A stretch of 9,478 nt of DNA from NCBI GenBank assembly GCA_958448165.1, contig CAUDCW010000033.1:1-9478 (forward strand), read 5' to 3'. How positions within the stretch are numbered: position 1 is the first letter of the stretch; the number at the start of each line of letters is the position of its first letter. Both the position numbers and the translations under genes were made by a program. This document shows positions 1 through 5,426 of the stretch, piece by piece. The notes under the pieces were generated by a model that was not told the DNA's origin, made no database searches, and was given only the letters and a program-made list of their open reading frames with translations. This DNA is from an uncultured Oscillospiraceae bacterium (GTDB lineage Bacteria > Bacillota > Clostridia > Oscillospirales > Acutalibacteraceae).

Positions 1-300
1 ACAGACGAGCCGACAGACGAGCCGACAGATGCTCCGACAGACGAGCCGACAGACGAGCCGACAGACGAGCCGACAGATGCTCCGACAGACGAGCCGACAG
101 ACGAGCCGACAGACGAGCCGACAGATGCTCCGACAGACGAGCCGACAGACGAGCCGACAGACGAGCCGACAGATGCTCCGACAGACGAGCCGACAGACGC
201 TCCGACAGACGCTCCGACAGACGCTCCGACAGATGCTCCGACATCTGCACCGACATCTGCTCCGACAGACGCTCCGACATCTGCTCCGACAAGCAAGCCG
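1..300 (+). repeat. 12-bp tandem repeat encoding Thr-Asp-Glu/Ala-Pro units
   Basis: There are 25 consecutive 12-bp units, and more may lie to the left. Most read ACA GAC GAG CCG (TDEP). A variant with GAT GCT (TDAP) occurs at 25, 73, 121 and 169, exactly every 48 bp, so a four-unit block has itself been duplicated. Units at 193-228 use GAC GCT, and those from 241 diverge to TSAP and TSKP. Codon choice is almost invariant between units, which suggests recent expansion by slippage or recombination rather than selection on protein sequence alone. The encoded stretch is probably an extended, acidic wall-spanning spacer. Confidence 0.95.
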
Positions 301-468
301 ACAACAAACGGCGGCAGCAGCACTACTACAAACAACGGTGGCAGCAGCTCAACAACAACAGGTAAGGTTGCTACAGGCGACAGCACAAATGTTGCAATGC
401 TTCTCCTTATCCTTGCTGCAGCAGCAGGCGTTGTAGTATTCGCACGCAAGAGAATTAAAGAAAACTAA
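1..468 (+). CDS. Repeat-rich surface protein with C-terminal membrane anchor, partial (5' end outside window)
   Basis: The open frame starts at base 1 and ends with TAA at 466-468, giving the last 155 residues. Residues 1-100 are 25 tetrapeptides, mostly TDEP and TDAP, then TSAP and TSKP. Residues 101-120 form a Thr/Asn/Gly/Ser linker. Next come GKVATGDS (residues 121-128), a hydrophobic segment at about 131-147 rich in Leu, Ala and Val, and the basic tail ARKRIKEN. This order of Pro/Thr spacer, TGD motif, membrane helix and positive tail is typical of cell-wall-anchored proteins of Gram-positive bacteria. A canonical LPXTG is absent: the pre-TGD residues read KVA, so sortase processing is uncertain and simple membrane anchoring is possible. 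The functional N-terminal domain lies outside the window, so its role (adhesin, glycan binding, enzyme) cannot be stated. The frame is chosen because it alone gives the anchor; other frames through the repeat are open only because the unit is 12 nt. Confidence 0.85.
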   Translation, partial: TDEPTDEPTDAPTDEPTDEPTDEPTDAPTDEPTDEPTDEPTDAPTDEPTDEPTDEPTDAPTDEPTDAPTDAPTDAPTDAPTSAPTSAPTDAPTSAPTSKPTTNGGSSTTTNNGGSSSTTTGKVATGDSTNVAMLLLILAAAAGVVVFARKRIKEN

Positions 469-551
469 TTCCAATTAACACAAAAATTTAATAAAACTTT
501 TATGCCAAACGTGCTTAATATCTGCAAGAATATTCAGCATAAGAAAAAATA

Positions 552-591
552 GCAAGGGAACGCCCTCCAAACCGGAGGGCGTTTTTCTTGC
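552..591 (+). terminator. Intrinsic terminator of the surface protein gene
   Basis: A perfect 8-bp GC-rich stem (CGCCCTCC at 561-568, GGAGGGCG at 574-581) with a 5-nt loop is followed by TTTTT at 582-586. It lies about 90 bp after the stop at 468. Outer sequences GCAAG (552-556) and CTTGC (587-591) can also pair. Confidence 0.88.
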
Positions 592-648
592 GTGATTTGA
601 TATTATAATAATACCTGATAAAAAGGTTATTTGTCAGTAGCTGCCGAA

Positions 649-832
649 ATCTAAGGAAACACTGATTAAATCGTTTGTGCAGATTGCGCCGTCAGATTTT
701 TTGTCAGGTTGGACAAATAAACAGCAGTAATGCTGACGCATTACGAGGATTTTTTGGTCAGGCTGATGGAAAATACGCAAGCAAGATGTGCAAACAGCTT
801 TCAGCGTGATTTATTCAGTGTTTCCCTAAGAT
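649..832. mobile_element. MITE-like palindromic element, non-coding
   Basis: The ends form an imperfect terminal inverted repeat: the left end reads ATCTAAGGAAACACTGA and the right end, on the other strand, ATCTTAGGGAAACACTGA. Similarity continues into TTAAATC versus ATAAATC, then a weaker GTTTG...TTGC match (from 674 and, on the other strand, about 796). A perfect 7-bp hairpin, GTAATGC (727-733) and GCATTAC (738-744) with a 4-nt loop, sits within about 5 bp of the element's midpoint. Two internal GATTTTTTG(G)TCAGG copies (about 695 and 749) are in direct orientation. No ORF or transposase is inside, and I see no clear target-site duplication. It could be a non-autonomous transposon or an abundant intergenic repeat encoding a structured RNA. 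Only one copy lies in this window, so mobility is inferred from structure. Confidence 0.6.
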
Positions 833-876
833 CTATTCAAAACATCTCATTTTATGAGCTGTGAAAAATACTTCTC

Positions 877-905
877 TTGACATAATATTTCTTTACAACT
901 ATAAT
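877..905 (+). promoter_or_regulatory. Sigma-A promoter of the XRE-cupin/ligase operon
   Basis: TTGACA (877-882), a 17-bp spacer and TATAAT (900-905) match both consensus hexamers exactly. Transcription would start near 912, giving a leader of about 158 nt. A small dyad CTCAT-TTT-ATGAG (846-858) lies about 20 bp upstream of the -35 and could be an operator half, but it is short. Confidence 0.9.
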
Positions 906-934
906 AAAATAGAAAAAATACGAATCAAAGCGAA

Positions 935-1000
935 TTGGCAAAATTTAGCCGGAAATTTAAACCGAATCGGCGTTAACTCCTCAACGAAAATACTTGCCAA
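935..1000 (+). promoter_or_regulatory. Possible structured 5' leader (three-way-junction-like)
   Basis: Within the leader of the XRE-cupin operon, TTGGCAA (935-941) and TTGCCAA (994-1000) are perfect 7-nt complements. Between them GCCG (948-951) can pair with CGGC (968-971), and CGTT (971-974) with AACG (983-986). Together they could form a closing helix with two inner hairpins. The inner helices are only 4 bp and share base 971, and no U-tailed terminator or obvious SD-sequestering helix is visible. It matches no riboswitch class I recognise, so it is a weak candidate. Confidence 0.3.
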
Positions 1001-1069
1001 GCAATCCTTTGCCTGTTCATATTTTGGTTTGTAAAATAAAACAAAATCAACCAAAAAGGAGTAACTCAT

Positions 1070-1645
1070 ATGGAAGCTAAATTAGTGGAAACAGCAAAAC
1101 GTATCCGTGGACTGCGTGACCTTATGGAGATTTCGCCGGAAGAAATGGCAGCTGCAACAGGAACGACAACCGAAGAGTATTTAAGGCTCGAAAGCGGCGA
1201 GTGTGACTTTGGCTTTACATTTCTGAACAACTGTGCAGATAAGCTTGGCGTTGACATTGTCGAGCTTTTAACCGGAGAAAATCCTCGTCTTTCACATTAT
1301 TCCGTTGTAAGAAAGGGTAAGGGACTTGACATCAAGCGCCGTGCTGGATTTAAATACGAGCACCTGGGCTATCGCTTCAGAAACAAGCTTGCTGAGGCTT
1401 TTTATGTCACTGCACCGTATATTGAAAATGAGCAGGATAATCCTATCACACTTTCTGTTCACGAGGGACAGGAGTTTGACTACATAATCAAGGGTCAGCT
1501 TAAGGTTGCTCTTGAGGACCATATTGAGATTTTGTCAGAGGGCGACTCAATCTATTACGACTCAAGCAGGGGCCACGGCATGATTGCGACAGGCGGTTCT
1601 GACTGCGAATTTCTGGCTATAACAATTCATGGTCCCAAAAAATAA
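1070..1645 (+). CDS. XRE-family regulator with C-terminal cupin domain
   Basis: This 191-residue protein has an N-terminal helix-turn-helix (about residues 8-67; helices near SPEEMAAATG at 22-31 and TEEYLRLE at 34-41) and a C-terminal cupin_2-like beta-barrel (about 118-187). The cupin shows HEGQEFDYIIKG (131-142) and GDSIYYDSSRGHG (158-170), which resemble the two cupin motifs. H131, E135 and H169 are possible metal or ligand contacts. Proteins of this layout are usually ligand-responsive regulators in which the cupin senses a small molecule. The start follows an AAAGGAG site (1055-1061) with 8-nt spacing. The gene is first in an operon with the acyl-CoA ligase, whose preferred start lies 25 bp after this stop, so it probably controls the ligase and perhaps itself. 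The ligand is unknown; a carboxylic acid or acyl-CoA linked to the ligase is an inference. Confidence 0.9.
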   Translation: MEAKLVETAKRIRGLRDLMEISPEEMAAATGTTTEEYLRLESGECDFGFTFLNNCADKLGVDIVELLTGENPRLSHYSVVRKGKGLDIKRRAGFKYEHLGYRFRNKLAEAFYVTAPYIENEQDNPITLSVHEGQEFDYIIKGQLKVALEDHIEILSEGDSIYYDSSRGHGMIATGGSDCEFLAITIHGPKK

Positions 1646-1657
1646 TTTAACAGGCAG

Positions 1658-1663
1658 AGAGGT
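1658..1663 (+). promoter_or_regulatory. Ribosome binding site deciding the ligase start
   Basis: AGAGGT lies 7 nt before ATG at 1671. The in-frame upstream ATG at 1629 is inside the XRE-cupin gene, has no SD before it, and would add 14 residues not expected for the family. This supports 1671 as the start. Confidence 0.7.
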
Positions 1664-1670
1664 AAGACAA

Positions 1671-3320
1671 ATGATAAACATACATAAGAGATTTTGTAAA
1701 GAGACTTTTAAGGACGGTAAGCTTGCAGATTTCAAGCCGGTGTATGAAGATAATTTCAATTTCTCATATGACGTAATTGACGAAATTGCAAAAGAAGAGC
1801 CTGATCGCCGCGCTATGGTATGGTGCGACTCACACGGCAACGAAAGAACCTTTACTTTCAGCGATATTTCACGCTACAGCAGTAAGGCTGCAAATCTTTT
1901 CAAGTCGGTTGGCATCAAAAAAGGCGACACGGTTATCCTTGTTTTAAAGCGCCATTATCAGTTCTGGTTCGCCTGCCTTGCTTTGCATAAGATCGGTGCT
2001 ATCGGTATTCCGGCTACAAATCTTTTGACAAAGAAAGACTATGTATATCGCTTTAACGCTGCTCACGTTACAGCAGTGCTTGCAACTTCTGACGGCGAGG
2101 TTCAGGAGCATATTGATGCGGCAGTTCCCGAGTCACCGACTTTAAAATTCAAGTTCTCGGTTAAGGGCAAAGGACTTGATGACAGCTGGATTGACTTTGA
2201 TGAAGAGCTTGAAAAGCAGAGCGATGTTTTCCCGAGAGAGGATGTACTTGCGACTGACCCGATGCTTTTGTACTTCACTTCAGGCACAACGGGAATGCCG
2301 AAAATGGTTTACCACGACAACACTTATCCTCTCGGTCACATCATCACTGCAAAATACTGGCACAATGTTGACCCGGACGGACTTCATCTTACAATTTCCG
2401 ACACCGGCTGGATGAAGGCGATGTGGGGCAAGCTGTACGGTCAGTGGTTTATGGAGGCTGCCATCTTTGTCTGTGACTTCGACAAATTCGCACCTTCAGA
2501 TTTGTTGCCGCTTTTTGCAAAGTACAACATCACAACCTTCTGCGCTCCCCCGACAATTTACCGTTTCTTTATCCAGGAGGATCTCTCAAAATATGACCTC
2601 TCAAGCCTTAAGTATGTTACAACTGCGGGTGAAGCGTTGAACCCTGAGGTGTTCAACAAGATTTACGAGGCAACCGGCTTGAAGCTTATGGAAGCTTTCG
2701 GTCAGACAGAAACAACCCTTACACTCGGCAATCTCACGGGCGACAACCCGAAGCCGGGTTCAATGGGCAAGCCGTCACCGGGTTATGAGGTTGAGCTTGT
2801 TGATCCCGAGGGCAATCCTGTTGACACAGGCGTTGTCGGCGAGGTTGTGCTGAAAACAGAACATGGCAAGCCGTGCGGAATGTTCAACGGCTACTATCAG
2901 AATCCCGAGCTTACAAAGAGCGTTTGGTATAACAATCTCTACCACACAGGCGACACGGCATGGAAGGACGAGGACGGCTATTACTGGTATGTCGGCAGAA
3001 CAGACGATATCATCAAGTCGTCAGGCTACCGTATCGGGCCGTTCGAGATTGAAAGCGTTATTATGGAGATGCCGTGCTGTGCTGAGTGTGCTATCACAGG
3101 TGTTCCCGACCCGATAAGAGGACAGGTTGTCAAGGCAACAATCGTGCTTGCAAAGGGCTTTGAGCCGAGCGAGGAGCTTAAAAAGGAAATCCAGACCTAC
3201 GTTAAAAAGCAGACAGCGCCGTATAAATACCCGAGAGTTGTCGAGTTTGTGGACGAGCTGCCAAAGACCATCAGCGGAAAAATCAGACGAGTTGAAATCC
3301 GCGAGGAAGATAATAAATAA
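1671..3320 (+). CDS. AMP-forming acyl-CoA/acetyl-CoA synthetase-like ligase
   Basis: This 549-residue ANL-superfamily enzyme would activate a carboxylic acid with ATP to an acyl-adenylate and then transfer it to CoA, in the cytoplasm. Motifs in order are the phosphate-binding loop TSGTTGMPK (203-211), the adenine-binding EAFGQTE (341-347), TGD (426-428), the hinge-region VGRTDDIIKSSGYRIGP (from about 441), and PKTISGKIRR near the C-terminus with the probable catalytic lysine K537. Length and motifs fit acetyl-CoA synthetase-like or medium-chain (ACSM-type) acyl-CoA ligases; the natural acid cannot be read from sequence. The start at 1671 gives MINIHKRFCKETF, the expected family N-terminus; an upstream ATG at 1629 would overlap the preceding gene. 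It is co-transcribed with the XRE-cupin regulator. The family often scavenges free fatty or aromatic acids. Transcription probably ends at 3506-3539. All key residues appear intact. Confidence 0.93.
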   Translation: MINIHKRFCKETFKDGKLADFKPVYEDNFNFSYDVIDEIAKEEPDRRAMVWCDSHGNERTFTFSDISRYSSKAANLFKSVGIKKGDTVILVLKRHYQFWFACLALHKIGAIGIPATNLLTKKDYVYRFNAAHVTAVLATSDGEVQEHIDAAVPESPTLKFKFSVKGKGLDDSWIDFDEELEKQSDVFPREDVLATDPMLLYFTSGTTGMPKMVYHDNTYPLGHIITAKYWHNVDPDGLHLTISDTGWMKAMWGKLYGQWFMEAAIFVCDFDKFAPSDLLPLFAKYNITTFCAPPTIYRFFIQEDLSKYDLSSLKYVTTAGEALNPEVFNKIYEATGLKLMEAFGQTETTLTLGNLTGDNPKPGSMGKPSPGYEVELVDPEGNPVDTGVVGEVVLKTEHGKPCGMFNGYYQNPELTKSVWYNNLYHTGDTAWKDEDGYYWYVGRTDDIIKSSGYRIGPFEIESVIMEMPCCAECAITGVPDPIRGQVVKATIVLAKGFEPSEELKKEIQTYVKKQTAPYKYPRVVEFVDELPKTISGKIRRVEIREEDNK

Positions 3321-3346
3321 TTCTGAATATTCCTTTTGAATTAGTT

Positions 3347-3402
3347 TTGAACTTTGAGTCTTGAGTTTTGAGTTTTGAGTTTTGAGCTTTAAGCATTAAG
3401 TT
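3347..3402. repeat. Heptanucleotide tandem repeat, TTGAGTT type
   Basis: Eight consecutive 7-bp units run from 3347: TTGAACT, TTGAGTC, three TTGAGTT, TTGAGCT, TTAAGCA and TTAAGTT. It lies 26 bp after the ligase stop and before the shared terminator. It does not code. Sequence from 3403 to 3505 is AT-rich with no gene or clear structure. Confidence 0.85.
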
Positions 3403-3505
3403 AATATATAAACTTAAATCCTACACATCTAAACTCCAGGTTTCCGACTCCAAACTAAATTCAAGTATGGCTTACTAAATGTGATAACTGTATAAATAAT
3501 TAACT

Positions 3506-3539
3506 AAAAAGAGCGTTCAGTTTTTGAACGCTCTTTTTT
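3506..3539. terminator. Bidirectional intrinsic terminator between ligase operon and gap
   Basis: GAGCGTTCA (3511-3519) and TGAACGCTC (3525-3533) form a perfect 9-bp stem with loop GTTTT, followed by TTTTTT (3534-3539) and preceded by AAAAA (3506-3510). It therefore has a U tail on both strands, which suits its position between convergent genes. Confidence 0.92.
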
Positions 3540-3548
3540 ACGGGTGCA

Positions 3549-3565
3549 GCGAAGCTGCGACAACC
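3549..3565. repeat. 17-bp intergenic motif, copy 1 (GCGAAGCTGCGACAACC)
   Basis: This motif recurs at 7042-7058 with one difference (GCA for GCG). Both copies sit shortly after an intrinsic terminator and before a tract with 7-bp periodicity. Here GCAGC (3546-3550) and GCTGC (3554-3558) form a small hairpin. Confidence 0.65.
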
Positions 3566-3572
3566 AAAATTA

Positions 3573-3607
3573 TTCATTATTCATCATTCAATATTCATTT
3601 TTCATTA
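3573..3607. repeat. Heptanucleotide tandem repeat, TTCATTA type
   Basis: Five in-phase 7-bp units run from 3573: TTCATTA, TTCATCA, TTCAATA, TTCATTT, TTCATTA. It follows the 17-bp motif directly and is non-coding. Confidence 0.8.
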
Positions 3608-3642
3608 GCACAACAACTTTTTGGCTAAAAAAGCTGTTGTGC
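3608..3642. other. Long hairpin between heptad repeat and gap terminator
   Basis: Arms 3608-3622 (GCACAACAACTTTTT) and 3628-3642 (AAAAAGCTGTTGTGC) pair over 15 positions with one A-C mismatch and a loop of 5 nt. Neither strand has a U run after it, so it is not a standard terminator. It could be an RNA-stabilising structure, part of the neighbouring repeat module or a transposon remnant. Confidence 0.55.
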
Positions 3643-3650
3643 ATAAAAAT

Positions 3651-3673
3651 CGGGCGGCACACTGTGCCGCCCG
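3651..3673 (-). terminator. Intrinsic terminator of gap
   Basis: CGGGCGGCAC (3651-3660) and GTGCCGCCCG (3664-3673) form a perfect 10-bp stem with a 3-nt loop. Read on the minus strand it is followed by ATTTTT. It begins 32 bp after the gap stop codon. Confidence 0.9.
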
Positions 3674-3705
3674 AAAATATTTCAGTAACTAAAATTTTCT
3701 TTAAA

Positions 3706-4734
3706 TTAAAGCTCTGCGAAATATTTGATTGTTCTAACCATCTGGCTTGTGTAGCTGTTCTCGTTGTCGTACCAGGAAACAACCTGTACCTCATAAAGAT
3801 CGTCAGCAATCTTTGCAACCATTGTCTGTGTAGCGTCAAAGAGTGAGCCGTATCTCATGCCGATAACGTCAGAAGAAACGATCGGATCCTCGTTGTAGCC
3901 GAAGGACTCAGAAGCAGCAGCCTTCATAGCAGCGTTGATGCCCTCAACTGTAACATCAGCACCCTTAACAACAGCTGTGAGGATTGTTGTTGAACCTGTC
4001 GGAACAGGAACTCTCTGTGCAGAACCGATGAGCTTGCCGTTGAGCTCAGGAATAACAAGACCGATAGCCTTTGCAGCGCCTGTTGAGTTCGGAACGATGT
4101 TAGCAGCACCTGCTCTTGCTCTTCTGAGGTCGCCCTTTCTGTGCGGACCGTCAAGAATCATCTGGTCGCCTGTGTAAGCGTGGATTGTGCTCATGATACC
4201 GCTCTGGATTTCAGCATACTTGTTAAGAGTATCAGCCATAGGAGCGAGGCAGTTTGTTGTGCATGAAGCAGCAGAGATGATTGTATCATCAGCTGTAAGA
4301 GTTTTCTCGTTTACGCTGTAAACGATTGTCTTGAGGTCGTTGCCTGCCGGAGCAGAAATAACAACCTTCTTTGCGCCTGCGTCAATGTGAGCCTGGCTCT
4401 TAGCCTTTGAGCAGTAGAAGCCTGTGCACTCAAGAACAACATCTACGCCGATTTCGCCCCAAGGAAGCTCAGCAGCGTTTGGCTTAGCATAAATTGTGAT
4501 TTCCTTACCGTCAACAATGATTGAGTTCTCGCCTGCCTCAACAGTGTGAAGGTTCTCGCCGATTCTTCCGCAATAACCGCCCTGTGCTGTGTCGTACTTG
4601 AGAAGGTCTGCAAGCATCTTAGGATCTGTAAGATCGTTGATTGCAACAACTTCATAACCTTCTGCACCAAACATCTGTCTGAATGCAAGACGACCGATGC
4701 GGCCGAAACCGTTAATAGCAACTTTAACTGACAT
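3706..4734 (-). CDS. gap: Glyceraldehyde-3-phosphate dehydrogenase, type I, NAD-dependent
   Basis: This 342-residue protein is a complete glycolytic GAPDH, which oxidises glyceraldehyde 3-phosphate with NAD and phosphate to 1,3-bisphosphoglycerate as a cytoplasmic tetramer. The N-terminal Rossmann motif INGFGRIGR spans residues 7-15. D34 in AINDL (31-35) suggests NAD preference. The active-site motif SCTTNCLAP places the catalytic cysteine at C158, with the general base H185 in HAYTGDQ. The C-terminal signature WYDNENSY is at 321-328. Length is slightly over the usual 330-340. ATG at 4734 follows a perfect AGGAGGT site (on + at 4743-4749) with 8-nt spacing. The gene is monocistronic here, with its own terminator; pgk or tpi, which often follow gap in Firmicutes, are absent, as is an adjacent cggR. 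Upstream elements suggest redox control by Rex and a 5' hairpin. Confidence 0.98.
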   Translation of the reverse strand: MSVKVAINGFGRIGRLAFRQMFGAEGYEVVAINDLTDPKMLADLLKYDTAQGGYCGRIGENLHTVEAGENSIIVDGKEITIYAKPNAAELPWGEIGVDVVLECTGFYCSKAKSQAHIDAGAKKVVISAPAGNDLKTIVYSVNEKTLTADDTIISAASCTTNCLAPMADTLNKYAEIQSGIMSTIHAYTGDQMILDGPHRKGDLRRARAGAANIVPNSTGAAKAIGLVIPELNGKLIGSAQRVPVPTGSTTILTAVVKGADVTVEGINAAMKAAASESFGYNEDPIVSSDVIGMRYGSLFDATQTMVAKIADDLYEVQVVSWYDNENSYTSQMVRTIKYFAEL

Positions 4735-4769
4735 AATGATTTACCTCCTGTGTTTTGCAAAACTTTTTG

Positions 4770-4804
4770 ATAGTATTGCTATCTATAAATCATAGCAATA
4801 CTAT
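4770..4804. promoter_or_regulatory. Perfect 13-bp inverted repeat at the 5' end of gap mRNA
   Basis: ATAGTATTGCTAT (4770-4782) and ATAGCAATACTAT (4792-4804) are exact reverse complements separated by 9 bp. Each arm also has ATAG-N5-CTAT partial symmetry, with the two centres 22 bp apart (about two helical turns). It lies between the predicted promoter and the gap SD, so it may be an operator just after the start site or a 5'-terminal mRNA stem-loop. Confidence 0.7.
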
Positions 4805-4812
4805 GATAAAGC

Positions 4813-4842
4813 ATTTTAAGGAAGAATACAAGTCTTTGACAA
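4813..4842 (-). promoter_or_regulatory. Predicted gap promoter
   Basis: On the minus strand TTGTCA (complement of 4837-4842), an 18-bp spacer and TAAAAT (complement of 4813-4818) give a reasonable sigma-A promoter starting near 4806. An alternative pair, TTGTAT with TATCAT 17 bp downstream (-10 at 4803-4808), would start about 10 bp further on. Which one is used cannot be decided from sequence. Confidence 0.55.
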
Positions 4843-4853
4843 AAATTTAACAA
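4836..4853. promoter_or_regulatory. Candidate Rex (NADH/NAD-sensing repressor) operator
   Basis: TTGACAA-AAAT-TTAACAA fits the known Rex consensus TTGTTAA-N4-TTAACAA at 12 of 14 fixed positions, with one half-site perfect. It overlaps the predicted -35 of gap, a typical repressor position. Rex control of gap is known in several Clostridia; here it is inferred. Confidence 0.5.
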
Positions 4854-4855
4854 AA

Positions 4856-5059
4856 AATTTTTCTATTATTTGAAAATCAAGGGAAAAAACGGGCAGAATA
4901 ATTCCATTGCAGAATAATAAATTTGCCGTCCTCTCGCTGAAATGAACTTGTACCGGAATATCTTCTCCGTTTTAAGATAAAATATGCACACTGATATAAG
5001 ATTTACATAAATTTTTATTAATTAAAGTGGAAGTTTTACCCAATCATACTGTATCTTGC
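4856..5059. other. Non-coding region between divergent gap and rny, no gene seen
   Basis: AT-rich sequence without a supported ORF. The only structure noted is a 10-bp direct repeat GCAGAATAAT at 4893-4902 and 4909-4918 (16-bp offset). No convincing promoter or known riboswitch was recognised. Confidence 0.5.
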
Positions 5060-5088
5060 TTGACTTTTTGTTCATTTGAAGTTAAAAT
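5060..5088 (+). promoter_or_regulatory. Predicted rny promoter
   Basis: TTGACT (5060-5065), a 17-bp spacer and TAAAAT (5083-5088) form a good sigma-A promoter. Transcription would start near 5095, leaving about 330 nt of leader before the rny start. Confidence 0.7.
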
Positions 5089-5094
5089 ATAAAA

Positions 5095-5426
5095 GGATAT
5101 ATTATGCGTATCGTACAGCAGACAAACTGATACAAAAGGATAATCCAAACCGCATTGCGGTATATCATTTTTGCTCGGCTCTTTGTAGGCGCCGTTATTA
5201 TATAGATAAACTAATTATTGTTTTGAAAATTCCGTTTTTTGCCGGATGTTATTTTTTAAACCGTTTTGAGTTTATTTAGTATATTTACAATTTAATATTG
5301 GGTTGTATCGCAAAATGCAGATAATCTTCATTTTTCTGATACTACCCGTAATAACGGCATCTTCGGGGCTGTTGAACTTTGAATCTTTTTTTAAAAATCA
5401 ACAAAACTTAAGGAGGTGTCACTCAG
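5095..5426 (+). promoter_or_regulatory. Long 5' leader of rny, non-coding
   Basis: No supported ORF lies here. Small dyads include GTATC/GATAC around 5108-5133, ACCGCA-T-TGCGGT (5149-5161), and a hairpin at 5353-5373 (AACGGC pairing with GCTGTT) that can close on a CTTCGG tetraloop with one bulged A. A U-rich stretch at 5390-5392 and earlier does not follow a strong stem, so no attenuator is clear. The length allows post-transcriptional control, possibly by RNase Y itself, but this is inference. Confidence 0.4.

Noticed and set aside
1..300. CRISPR-like array
   Set aside because: The repeats are contiguous 12-bp coding units with no unique spacers.
29..436. 135-residue ORF in frame 2 through the tandem repeat
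   Set aside because: A 12-bp unit keeps other frames open; the Arg/Gln/Thr-rich product has no features, while frame 1 gives a proper surface anchor.
1629..1670. Upstream start for the acyl-CoA ligase
   Set aside because: It overlaps the XRE-cupin gene, has no SD, and adds 14 residues; ATG at 1671 has AGAGGT at good spacing and a family-like N-terminus.
3544..3846. ORFs across the gap 3' region on both strands
   Set aside because: They run through repeats, hairpins and the antisense of gap; they lack SD sites and are shadows.
5076..5279. 67-residue ORF upstream of rny
   Set aside because: It has a TTG start inside the spacer of the predicted rny promoter and no ribosome binding site; composition looks like translated AT-rich leader.
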